Shown here piece by piece: positions 1 through 7,138 of a DNA stretch of 20,025 nt. The position numbers and the translations under genes were made by a program. Source of the DNA: Alphaproteobacteria bacterium (GTDB lineage: Bacteria; Pseudomonadota; Alphaproteobacteria; UBA828); contig JAJDVB010000177.1 in the NCBI GenBank assembly GCA_022826345.1, forward strand, positions 1 to 20,025, in the 5' to 3' direction. Below the pieces are notes generated by a model. That model made no database searches and was not told the origin of the DNA. It saw only the letters and a program-made list of their open reading frames with translations. The stretch's first letter is position 1. Every line of letters begins with the position of its first letter.

Positions 1-1
1 G

Positions 2-709
2 ATGCTGCGAGAGATCCCGAAGAGCTGGCAACGGGGCCACCGGGACGACGCGGCGCGCGACGGGCTGGTCCGCGCGCTGCGCGAGGTCTCGGAGCTCGAC
101 GCGGGCCGGGCGGTAATCGACCTGCTGAAACGCGGCGTCTCTGCCGACTCGATATGGGAGGCTCTCTTCGCCACGGCCGCGGAGCTGGTGTTGAGACGGC
201 CCTCGGTGGTTCCGGTGCACGCCCAGACATCCGCCAACGCATTTCACTACGTGTTCCGGCACGCGCGAGCCGAGGACACGCAGCTTCTGGCGCTCTTGCA
301 GTCGGCGGCCTTCATGCCGGCCTTTCGGCGCCGCGTTGGCAACACACAGCCCGGTCTGCGCATCGACGAGCTGGAACCTCTCGCGGTCTCCGGCGACGGC
401 GCGGACGCGCTGCGCGAGGCATTCTCCGAACTGCCGCACGATCGCTCCGCCGGTGCTCGCAAGGCGTTGCACTACCTGCAACAGGGCGGCTCCGCGGACA
501 GGTTCGTCGCCAGTACACGCCGGCACTTGGCTCGCAACGGCCGGCGGTCGCACGACTTCAAGTTCACCGAGGCCGCCCTGGAGAACTACAGGGTCATGGC
601 GCCCACCGCATGGCGGGACCGGATTCTGTCGGCCTCGATGGCATACTTCACAGGGTCCGCAACGGCACCGAGTCCCGTGGCTCAAGAGGCGCTGCAGTTG
701 CTTGGCTAG
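2..709 (+). CDS. Unrecognised protein, 3' part (5' end beyond window)
   Basis: The frame is open from the first bases of the window to a TAG at 707-709 and gives about 235 residues. The ATG at position 2 is probably internal, because no ribosome binding site can be seen and the frame reaches the window edge. The product looks soluble and mostly helical, with no signal peptide or membrane segment. It has a polar stretch around residues 68-90 containing VPVHAQTSANAFHYVF, rich in His, Thr and Asn, which could be part of an active site. I do not recognise the family with confidence. Codon use is like that of the neighbouring catabolic genes. It is transcribed towards the minus-strand operon and separated from it by a repeat-rich spacer, so it is probably not part of the catabolic island. 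A large oxidoreductase or hydrolase C-terminus would be one guess; no function is claimed. Confidence 0.6.
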   Translation: MLREIPKSWQRGHRDDAARDGLVRALREVSELDAGRAVIDLLKRGVSADSIWEALFATAAELVLRRPSVVPVHAQTSANAFHYVFRHARAEDTQLLALLQSAAFMPAFRRRVGNTQPGLRIDELEPLAVSGDGADALREAFSELPHDRSAGARKALHYLQQGGSADRFVASTRRHLARNGRRSHDFKFTEAALENYRVMAPTAWRDRILSASMAYFTGSATAPSPVAQEALQLLG

Positions 710-1136
710 CGCACTTTTCGTTCAGACACGATCGCAGCGAGTTGCCGCGGGTGCCCAATCTTCGTGCGGTGTTGCCCGAGCTTCCCCCACCTCACCCCGG
801 CCCTCTCCTCCCCCTTTTCATGTTCCCTCAAGCGCATCGCGCGCTCATGCGCGCGTTTCCGCGCGACGCGCTCGCTCCGCGAGCTTGGCTCGGGGGAGGA
901 GAGGGAGAAGGGGCGGTGCCGCGCTTTCTTTCCCCCTCCTCCTGAGAGGAGGGGGCAGGGGGAGGTGGGTGGCGGGACCGCCGTGAGCCCGTCAGGTCGG
1001 AAAGTGCTCTAGGGGCGACCGGGATTCTCGGGACATGGCCGGAGACGACTGGACTTGCCCTAACCATTGGATCACCGGTTGCGAGAAAATCCCGGCTCAT
1101 TTGCCTCAGCGCCGGCCCGTCAGAGTCAGGCCGGAG
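710..1136. other. Gene-free spacer between convergent genes
   Basis: This 427-base gap lies between the 3' ends of two convergent genes. No frame inside it has credible coding character. It is dominated by purine-rich and pyrimidine-rich GC tracts that pair with each other (listed separately). A short inverted repeat, CCGGCC at 1112-1117 with GGCCGG at 1129-1134, sits just beyond the stop of the minus-strand HD gene and could be a weak transcription end signal, although no T-tract follows directly. Confidence 0.6.
781..976. repeat. GC-rich inverted-repeat element (REP-like)
   Basis: A 13-base arm at 802-814 (CCTCTCCTCCCCC) is perfectly complementary to 892-904. A second perfect hairpin follows, with CCCCCTCCTC at 932-941 and GAGGAGGGGG at 946-955 around a four-base loop. 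The outer tract near 785-796 is also roughly complementary to the tract near 960-974, so the element can fold as nested or alternative hairpins. The 77 bases between the 13-base arms are themselves full of GCGC palindromes. Pyrimidine-rich and purine-rich arm pairs of this kind are common intergenic repeats in GC-rich proteobacterial genomes. I infer a REP-type or small non-autonomous element. Whether it recurs in the genome cannot be seen from one window. Confidence 0.55.
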
Positions 1137-1811
1137 TCAGTCTGTCCGAGGGATCGGCAATCCGAACAGGAACCGCCGGCTGCTCGCCAGCTCGCGGCGG
1201 CGCTTCAGGTCCATGGTGCAGTCCTCAGCGCCATCGAGCGCGCGCACGGCGCTCTCGTAGAGCGGCAGCGCTGCGGCGACGGCGATGGATGGCCGGATGC
1301 GCTCCACGGTGAAGTCCAGTTTTTCGCGCGCCTGCGCGATGGTGTAGCGGCCGTCCCGCACCCAATCCACGGTGATCCAGTCCAGGGTCTCCAGGAAGGA
1401 GAGCGAATCCGCCGCCTGCACGAAGTCGGCCTCCCAGCCGCCGCCGATCTCGTGGCGCAGGATGAGCCGGCGCACCCGGCGGATGAACGCCTCGTCCGGC
1501 GCCGGCGTGCGACCGCGCAGCCATTCCTCCACGATGTTCGCCGAGCGGGTGGAGTGCGCGAAGAGATAGTCGGGATCGTCAAAGCCGTTGGTCGGCGTGC
1601 TGGACGGGCCGCCGGGGAAGAACCGCTCGGCATCGTGCGTCAGCGCCGCAAATTTCACCTCGGGCGAGGCCTCCGGGCAAATCTTGATCGCCCACATCCG
1701 CGTCGCAATCAGGTGCTCCAGCTGGTAGAAGCCGTCCAGCCACGCCATCGCATCGTCTTCCAGCGGCGAGAGGCCGGCGTTCGCATAGCGCCCGCGGGCG
1801 GGATACTCCAT
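1137..1811 (-). CDS. HD-domain-like protein
   Basis: This encodes a soluble protein of 224 residues. The start chosen is the ATG at 1811, ten bases after the stop of the molybdopterin subunit. The frame extends further upstream, but only through low-complexity Arg-rich sequence that is a shadow of that gene. Residues fit an HD metal-dependent phosphohydrolase-like fold: LEHLIATR (His33), ALTHDAERF (His59-Asp60), LILRHEIGG (His120) and AADSLSFLE (Asp135). These can be aligned with the H...HD...D pattern, and spacing is reasonable, but the match is by eye. It is the last gene of the minus-strand operon and probably co-transcribed with the hydroxylase genes. Its job there is unknown; hydrolysis of a phosphorylated intermediate made by the upstream phosphotransferase pair is an attractive but untested idea. 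Confidence 0.75.
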   Translation of the reverse strand: MEYPARGRYANAGLSPLEDDAMAWLDGFYQLEHLIATRMWAIKICPEASPEVKFAALTHDAERFFPGGPSSTPTNGFDDPDYLFAHSTRSANIVEEWLRGRTPAPDEAFIRRVRRLILRHEIGGGWEADFVQAADSLSFLETLDWITVDWVRDGRYTIAQAREKLDFTVERIRPSIAVAAALPLYESAVRALDGAEDCTMDLKRRRELASSRRFLFGLPIPRTD

Positions 1812-1821
1812 CTCGGCTATC

Positions 1822-4194
1822 TCATCCTGGCTCGTGGGCCGCGCGGGCGTCCCGTGCCGCTGCCAGCGCTTGCCAGACGCGCTCCGGCGTGAGCGGCAGG
1901 GTCGATATCTCGACGCCGTCGTCCGCCAGCGCGTCGCAGACGGCGTTCGTGACCGCCGCCGCCGGCGGGATCGTGCCGACCTCGCCCACGCCGCGCACGC
2001 CAAAGGGCGTGACCGCAGACGGGACCTCGGTATGCAGCAGGTCGATGGGCGGCACGTCCATGATGGTGGGCGCGAAGTAGTCCAGCATGCTGCCGCTCAC
2101 GAGCTGGCCTGTGCTTGCGTCGTAGCGAAGCTCCTCCGCCAGCGCCGCGCCCAGCCCCTGGACCAGTCCGCCCCGCACCTGGCCCTCCACGAGCGGCGGG
2201 TTGACCACGACGCCGCAGTCGTGCGCCATCACGAAGCGCTCCACGTCGAACTCGCCGCTCTCGGGATCGACCGAGACCACGGCCGCGGCGGTCCCGAAGG
2301 AGAACGACGCGTGCGAGGGCTCGAAGTGCGCGGCCGCCTCCAAGCCCGGCTCCTCGTCCTCCGGTATTCCTTGCCCGATGATCGCGCGGGTGAAGATGTC
2401 GGCGAGCGGCACGGTGCGGCCGGGCTCGTTCGCCACGTGCACGGCGCGCCCGCTCACCTCCAGCGCGTCCGGCGTCGATTGCAGGACCATGGCGGCGATG
2501 CGCAGCGTCTTGTCACGCAAGGCGTCCGCGGCCTCGCGGATGGCGCCGGCGGCCGCGATCAGGGTGCGCGATGCAAAGGCGCCGGTGTTGAGCGGCGATG
2601 CGCCGCTGTCGCCGGCGTGGACGGCGATGGCTTCGTAGTCGATGCCGAAGACCTCGGCGCAGATTTGGGCAAACGCCGTTTCGCTGCCCTGGCCGAAGGT
2701 CGAGACGCCGGTATAGAGGTCGATGCCGCCGGAGCGGTTGGCCCTCAAGGTCACGCTCTCGTGGGCGCCGAAGCGCGAGCCCCGGCCCGCCAGGAAGCGC
2801 GCGCTGGCATAGCCCGTGCGCTCGACGAAGGAGGCGAAGCCGATGCCTTTCAGCCGCTCGCCGTCCGGCTCCTGCCGCTGCATGGCCCGGTGGGTGTCGT
2901 AGTCGACCGCGTCGGCGGCCATCTGCAGGGTCTTGAGATAATCGCCGTTGTCGTAGACCGCGCGGCTCGGCGTGGTCCAGGGCAGGTCTTCCGGCCGCAG
3001 CATGTTCTTTCGCCGCAACTCCAGCGGGTCGACCTTGAGCTTCCGTGCCAGCCGGTCGATCAGGACTTCCAGCGCGAAGTTGACCTCCGGCTGGCCGTAG
3101 CCGCGATAGGCCCCGATCGGCGTCTTGTTGGTGAGCGCGACGCGGCGCTCGACCGCCGCATCGGCCACCTTGTAGGGGCCCGTGAAGACCACGCTGGAGA
3201 GTTGCGCCGAGCCGTAGGTCGAGTTCCATGCGCCGAGGTCGGTGGTGTACTGGTTGGTGATCGCGACAATGCGGCCGTCGGCTTCGGCACCGATGCGGAT
3301 GTCGAACACGGCCTCGCGCGCTTGCGTGCTGGCGCGGAAGAATTCCAGGCGGTCCTCGATCCACTTGACCGGGCGCCGGAGCGCCATCGCGTGCAGCACA
3401 GCCAGCACGTCCTCCGGGTAGAGGCCGAGCTTCATGCCGAAGCCGCCGCCGACATCCGACGCGATGACCCGAACGCAGCCCTCGTCCAGCGGCAGGCACT
3501 CCGCCAGCTGCTGCCGGATCAGGTGCGGCGTCTGGGTGGAGGCGTGGACCTCCAGCGTGCGGGCGCCCGCGCGCCAATGGGCGACGATGCCGCGCGCCTC
3601 CATCGGGAGCGCGCTCACCCGGTTCACACGGAAACGCCCTTCCACGACGACCGGGGCTTCGGCCATGCGGCTCTCCGGCTCGCCGGCGCGGTCCACGTTG
3701 CTGGTCAGAAGGTTCGAGGACAGCGTCTCGGGGTGCAGGACGGGCGCATCGTCGGCGAGCGCGCCCAGCGTATCGGTCACGTGCGGCAACGGCTCGTAGT
3801 CGATGTCGATCAGCTCCAGTGCGTCTTCGGCGATGGCGCGGCTGGTCGCGGCCACGCTCACCACCGGCTGGCCCTCGTGGATCGCCTTGTCGCCCGCGAG
3901 CGCATAGTAGGGCAGCAGCGGCGCGCCGGGCACGGGCCTCAGCACCGTCAGCGGCTGGCTCGCAGCCCGCACGTCGGCGCCCGTCAGGATGTGGCGGACG
4001 CCGGGGAGTGCACTTGCCTCGCTCACGTCGATTGCGCCGATCGCGGCGCGGGGGAAGGGGCAGCGGCCCACCGCCATCTCCAGCTGGTGGGCCAATTGCA
4101 CGTCGTCGGTGAAGAGGCCGTCTCCGCGCAGCAGGCGGTCGTCCTCCTTGCGTGGGAGGGCGGCGCCGATCAGGCTCTGGCGGGGCGTGTTCAC
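1822..4194 (-). CDS. Molybdenum hydroxylase, large (molybdopterin) subunit
   Basis: Large subunit of a xanthine-dehydrogenase-family molybdenum hydroxylase, 790 residues, the usual length for CoxL-type subunits. It carries the Mo-molybdopterin cytosine dinucleotide cofactor and would hydroxylate a substrate carbon with oxygen from water. Visible motifs are SDVGGGFGMK (247-256), AYRGYGQPE (362-370), STFGQGSET (498-506) and GVRGVGE, with the catalytic Glu at 738. The active-site loop reads AYRGYGQ, not the AYRCSFR of true aerobic CO dehydrogenases, so CO is not the expected substrate; N-heterocycles or aldehydes are. The GTG start at 4194 overlaps the stop of the 2Fe-2S gene (GTGA), which implies translational coupling. 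The open frame continues to 4575, but that part reads as a frame shadow of the upstream gene. It acts with the FAD, 2Fe-2S and SRPBCC proteins encoded just upstream in the same operon. Confidence 0.95.
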   Translation of the reverse strand: MNTPRQSLIGAALPRKEDDRLLRGDGLFTDDVQLAHQLEMAVGRCPFPRAAIGAIDVSEASALPGVRHILTGADVRAASQPLTVLRPVPGAPLLPYYALAGDKAIHEGQPVVSVAATSRAIAEDALELIDIDYEPLPHVTDTLGALADDAPVLHPETLSSNLLTSNVDRAGEPESRMAEAPVVVEGRFRVNRVSALPMEARGIVAHWRAGARTLEVHASTQTPHLIRQQLAECLPLDEGCVRVIASDVGGGFGMKLGLYPEDVLAVLHAMALRRPVKWIEDRLEFFRASTQAREAVFDIRIGAEADGRIVAITNQYTTDLGAWNSTYGSAQLSSVVFTGPYKVADAAVERRVALTNKTPIGAYRGYGQPEVNFALEVLIDRLARKLKVDPLELRRKNMLRPEDLPWTTPSRAVYDNGDYLKTLQMAADAVDYDTHRAMQRQEPDGERLKGIGFASFVERTGYASARFLAGRGSRFGAHESVTLRANRSGGIDLYTGVSTFGQGSETAFAQICAEVFGIDYEAIAVHAGDSGASPLNTGAFASRTLIAAAGAIREAADALRDKTLRIAAMVLQSTPDALEVSGRAVHVANEPGRTVPLADIFTRAIIGQGIPEDEEPGLEAAAHFEPSHASFSFGTAAAVVSVDPESGEFDVERFVMAHDCGVVVNPPLVEGQVRGGLVQGLGAALAEELRYDASTGQLVSGSMLDYFAPTIMDVPPIDLLHTEVPSAVTPFGVRGVGEVGTIPPAAAVTNAVCDALADDGVEISTLPLTPERVWQALAAARDARAAHEPG

Positions 4195-4682
4195 GGCGCG
4201 GCCTCGGGCTCGTCCGAGCCCAGATACTCTTCCACCGCGCGCAGAATGTTCTCGTAGCCGGTGCAGCGGCAGAGCACGCCGGCAAGCTCTTCGCGGATCT
4301 CCGCGCGGGAGAGCGCGCGTCCGCTGGCCTTCAGGCTCTCCGCCAGCATCAGGAAGCCCGGCGTGCAGTAGCCGCACTGGAGCGCGTGGTGCCGCTTGAA
4401 GGCTTCCTGCGCGGCATTCTGGCGGTCGCCCTCGGCCAGGGATTCGACCGTCGTCACCTCGGTACCGTCGAGCTGCACGGCGAGCATCAGGCAGGACTTG
4501 ATCGCGGCGCCGTCCACCAGGATCGTGCACATGCCGCAGACGCCCTGCTCGCAGCCGACATGGGTGCCGGTCCAACCCAGGCGATGGCGCAGAAAATCCG
4601 CCGCGTGCATGCGCACCGGCGCCTCGGCCGAGACCGTCTCGCCGTTCAGGTGGAAGGCGATGGCCAGTTCATCGCCGCTCAA
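4191..4682 (-). CDS. Molybdenum hydroxylase, 2Fe-2S subunit
   Basis: Small iron-sulfur subunit (CoxS/NdhS type), 163 residues. The plant-type 2Fe-2S cluster is bound by GCEQGVCGMC (Cys44, Cys49, Cys52) plus Cys64. The second cluster sits in the helical C-terminal domain and is bound by QCGYCTPG (Cys103, Cys106) and CRCTGY (Cys138, Cys140). All eight ligands are present. It passes electrons from the molybdenum centre to the FAD subunit. The start is a TTG at 4682, unusual but well supported by GGGGAGG at 4695-4689 with a six-base spacer, and by the normal N-terminus this gives. It overlaps the preceding SRPBCC gene by 14 bases and the following large-subunit gene by 4. Confidence 0.96.
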   Translation of the reverse strand: MSGDELAIAFHLNGETVSAEAPVRMHAADFLRHRLGWTGTHVGCEQGVCGMCTILVDGAAIKSCLMLAVQLDGTEVTTVESLAEGDRQNAAQEAFKRHHALQCGYCTPGFLMLAESLKASGRALSRAEIREELAGVLCRCTGYENILRAVEEYLGSDEPEAAP

Positions 4683-5175
4683 CGGTTGCCTCCCCGGGCC
4701 GGATCTCAGTGCATGGCCCGTCTACGGCCGAAAGCGCCTGCTCCAGGTTGCGGGCGAATTCGGCGGTCACCTTCGCGGCGTGCTTGTTGATCACCGCGCT
4801 GCCGACGGTGCCGAGCACGCCGGCGAGCGCCACCTCGCCCTCCACCGCGACACAGGTCTCGCCGCCGGCCTCCGTCAGCGTGACCGCGTTCTGCGCCCGG
4901 AAGTTGCCGACCGCGCCGCGCACCGCCTTGCCGGTCGCCGTGAATGCGATGCGCGTGCCGGCGACGCGCTCGGTGATGCGGACCTTGGCCTTGAATGTCG
5001 TCGACATCGGCCCGAGCTTCTGGGTCGCCCGGACGGAATAGCCGTCATCCTCACCGTCCAGGGGCTCCGCCTTCTCGACGCCGGGCATGCACTGCGCAAC
5101 CTCCAGCGGCTGCTCGAAGAAGCGCCAGACCTCCTCGCCGCTCGCCCGGACGCGGAACTCGTGGCGATACTTCAT
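4669..5175 (-). CDS. Stand-alone SRPBCC protein (CoxG-like)
   Basis: This is a protein of 168 residues of the carbon monoxide dehydrogenase subunit G (CoxG) family, with the SRPBCC helix-grip fold. It starts MKYRHEFRVRASGEEVWRFF and continues with QPLEVAQCMPGVEK, the family signature 'CMPG'. The C-terminal half contains VEGEVALAGVLGTVG, also typical. In classical carboxydotrophs CoxG acts in membrane anchoring of the dehydrogenase. In several N-heterocycle hydroxylases an SRPBCC domain is instead fused to a catalytic subunit. Here it is a separate gene placed inside the structural operon, between the FAD and 2Fe-2S genes, which argues for a real subunit or assembly role. The ATG overlaps the stop of the FAD-subunit gene (ATGA), and its 3' end overlaps the 2Fe-2S gene by 14 bases. 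Confidence 0.92.
   Translation of the reverse strand: MKYRHEFRVRASGEEVWRFFEQPLEVAQCMPGVEKAEPLDGEDDGYSVRATQKLGPMSTTFKAKVRITERVAGTRIAFTATGKAVRGAVGNFRAQNAVTLTEAGGETCVAVEGEVALAGVLGTVGSAVINKHAAKVTAEFARNLEQALSAVDGPCTEIRPGEATVERR
4689..4695 (-). promoter_or_regulatory. Strong ribosome binding site deciding a TTG start
   Basis: Read on the minus strand, GGGGAGG lies six bases before TTG (4682-4680). No in-frame ATG nearby has a comparable site, so this signal decides the start of the 2Fe-2S subunit. The site lies inside the 3' end of the SRPBCC gene. Confidence 0.7.
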
Positions 5176-6044
5176 CGCACGGTCCCTCGCGCCGAGGCAC
5201 GCAGGTCGCGCAGCACCCGCGCGAGGTAGATCGGCACGAGGTGGGCGCGGTATTCCGCCGAGCCCCGGACATCGTCGGGCGGGTCGATGGCTTCGAGCGC
5301 GGCCTCACCCGCTGCCGCGATGTCCGCGTCGTCGAGGCGGCTTCCCTCCAGCAGAGCCATGCTGGCCTCGGCCAGAACCGGTGTGTCGTTGACCCCGCCA
5401 AGCCCGATGCGAAGCCCGCTCCAGCGGCCGTCGTCGGCCACGTGTCCGGCCGCCGCCACCGAGAGCACGCAGAAATCGTTGTGCCGGCGGCAGCACTCGC
5501 GAAAGGCGAAGCGCGGCGGATGCTTGGGAAAGCGAACTTCCGTCAGCACCTCGTCGGGGGCGAGGGTGGTGGCGTAGGCGCCCTCGTAGAGATCAGTCAT
5601 CGCGATGGTGCGCGCGCCGGATGGCCCGAGGGCGGTCACCGTTGCGCCGAGCACCAGGCAGCCCAGCGGCATCTCGCCCGTCGGGTCTCCCTGCACCAGG
5701 CTGCCGCCAATGGTGCCGCGATTGCGCACCTGGCGATCGCCCACGAAAAACACCATCGCTTTGACGAGCGGCAGACGCTCTGCGACGAGCGGCGAGAACT
5801 CCAGCGTGGAGTACCGGACCAGCGCGCCGATCCGCGTCTCGCCCCCCTCTGCCGTGAGTTCCGCGAGGTCGGTGAGCCCGTTGATGTCGACCACCGCGTC
5901 CGGCCGCCAGAGCCGCATGTTCATCATCGGCATCAGGCTCTGGCCGCCGGCCAGAACGCGGGCGCCGCCGTCGTAGTCTTGCAGGCAGCGCACCGCTTCG
6001 GCGATGTCGCTTGGGCGGTGGTAGGCGAAGTCCGCGCTCTTCAC
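5172..6044 (-). CDS. Molybdenum hydroxylase, FAD-binding subunit
   Basis: Medium subunit (CoxM type), 290 residues, normal for the family. The two FAD-binding motifs are present: AGGQSLMP (32-39), and RNRGTIGGSLVQGDP around residues 108-121, where TIGGS is canonical. The C-terminal CO_deh_flav_C region follows, with GLRIGLGGVNDTPV. It accepts electrons from the 2Fe-2S subunit and would pass them to an acceptor such as a quinone. The GTG at 6044 is chosen because the family N-terminus (MKSADFAYHRP) begins there and because it forms a GTGA overlap with the preceding gene. Longer reading upstream is the shadow of that gene. It forms the hydroxylase with the three genes that follow. Confidence 0.95.
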   Translation of the reverse strand: MKSADFAYHRPSDIAEAVRCLQDYDGGARVLAGGQSLMPMMNMRLWRPDAVVDINGLTDLAELTAEGGETRIGALVRYSTLEFSPLVAERLPLVKAMVFFVGDRQVRNRGTIGGSLVQGDPTGEMPLGCLVLGATVTALGPSGARTIAMTDLYEGAYATTLAPDEVLTEVRFPKHPPRFAFRECCRRHNDFCVLSVAAAGHVADDGRWSGLRIGLGGVNDTPVLAEASMALLEGSRLDDADIAAAGEAALEAIDPPDDVRGSAEYRAHLVPIYLARVLRDLRASARGTVR

Positions 6045-7138
6045 GGCTCTCGCTGTCCGGGGCCCGCCGTCGCCACTCGGCCGCCCGAGAGCCGGGCAAG
6101 CACATGCCCGACCGCGCTTCGGCTCTCGGAAACCAGCGTGGCGCTCTCGCGCTGGCTCCACACCGTCTCGGGCCGGACCTGGAGGACCCGCACCGCGCCG
6201 TCGGCGCCGATGGCCCATTCGATGTCCTGCGCCGCGCCACGATGGGTCTCGATGCGCTTGGCGAGCCGGGCCAGCGCGAGCGCCTTGGTGTCCTCGATGC
6301 AGGCTGCGCGTTCCCGCTCGGGCGCGAGCGGCATCAGGCGCACCGTGCCGGCGGCGGGATCGAAGCCGTATTCCTCCGATTGCGGCACGATCTCCCGCTG
6401 GACGATCTCCAGCGTCACCTTGTCGACCGTGAAGCGGCTCGGCGTCACGTCGCCCTTGACCACGCCCTCGCCGAGGCCCCAGCAGGCCTCCGTGACGATC
6501 TTCGAGCGATCGCCGTTCAACGGGTCGAGGGTGAACATGACCCCGGCGGCCCGCGCCTCGACCATCTGCTGGACGCCGACGCAGATGCCGTCGCCGCCTG
6601 CGGCTGCCCCGTCGCCGCCGCCGGCCCGGTAGGAGAGGGCCGTATCGCCGAACATGCTGGCCCAGCACGCCCGGACATGCCGCAGCACCGCGTCGGCGCC
6701 CGCGATCCAGAGGTAGGTGTCGTATTGGCCGGCGAAGCTCGCGTCGGCGAGGTCTTCGGCCTCCCCGCTGGAACGCACGGCCACCGGCACATCGTCCCGT
6801 CCCGTCCTCTCTTCAAGGATCGCGTAGTTGCGCCGGATCGCCGTCTCCAGCTTGTGCGGCATCGGGGCCGCGCCGATGGCCTCCACCAGCCGCGCCCGCG
6901 CGCTCCCGATCTCCGCCAGCGCCGCGCGGATGGCGGCCTCCCGCACAAACGCGGCCTTGTCGTCGAGGCCCGCGTGGGCCATGAAGACGCGATAGGCGGT
7001 GGTGGTCACGCCGAACCCCATAGGGACGGCGAAGCCAGCCGCCCGCATTTCGGCGAGGCTGGCGAACTTGCCGCCGAGCAGCGGGTTTCCCGGTGCCCCC
7101 TCCTGATCCAGCCACAGAATGTGGGGATCGTCGGTCAC
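6041..7138 (-). CDS. PEP-synthase-like ATP-binding subunit (phenylphosphate synthase beta-like)
   Basis: This is a protein of 365 residues that contains only the N-terminal pyruvate phosphate dikinase/PEP synthase ATP-grasp domain (PF01326 type). Visible features are NPLLGGKFASLAEM (18-31), AVRSSGEAEDLADASFAGQY (120-139), GLGEGVVKGDVTPSRF (221-236) and QDIEWAIGADGAVRVLQVRP (304-323), all in the family order. It lacks both the swivelling phosphohistidine domain and the PEP/pyruvate barrel. Size and content match PpsB, the roughly 40-kDa subunit of phenylphosphate synthase from anaerobic phenol degraders. The inferred role is to use ATP to phosphorylate the histidine of its partner encoded just upstream. 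The GTG start forms a GTGA overlap with that partner's stop, and its own stop overlaps the FAD-subunit start in the same way. Confidence 0.9.
   Translation of the reverse strand: MTDDPHILWLDQEGAPGNPLLGGKFASLAEMRAAGFAVPMGFGVTTTAYRVFMAHAGLDDKAAFVREAAIRAALAEIGSARARLVEAIGAAPMPHKLETAIRRNYAILEERTGRDDVPVAVRSSGEAEDLADASFAGQYDTYLWIAGADAVLRHVRACWASMFGDTALSYRAGGGDGAAAGGDGICVGVQQMVEARAAGVMFTLDPLNGDRSKIVTEACWGLGEGVVKGDVTPSRFTVDKVTLEIVQREIVPQSEEYGFDPAAGTVRLMPLAPERERAACIEDTKALALARLAKRIETHRGAAQDIEWAIGADGAVRVLQVRPETVWSQRESATLVSESRSAVGHVLARLSGGRVATAGPGQREP

Noticed and set aside
764..1100. Short open frames through the inverted-repeat spacer on both strands
   Set aside because: They translate GC-rich repeat sequence into Pro/Arg/Gly tracts and have no credible starts.
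1834..4257. Long plus-strand open frame opposite the molybdopterin subunit
   Set aside because: It is an Arg/Gly/Ala/His-rich antisense shadow of a GC-rich gene, with no ribosome site or family motif. The minus strand carries clear xanthine-dehydrogenase-family motifs.
2513..4285. Second long minus-strand frame within the large-subunit gene
   Set aside because: Low-complexity Arg/Pro/Gly composition is typical of an out-of-frame reading of the real gene.
1822..5175. Aerobic carbon monoxide dehydrogenase (coxMSL with coxG)
   Set aside because: The subunit set fits, but the large subunit reads AYRGYGQ where CO dehydrogenases have AYRCSFR, so the active-site cysteine is absent. The linked phosphotransferase and catabolic genes also point elsewhere.
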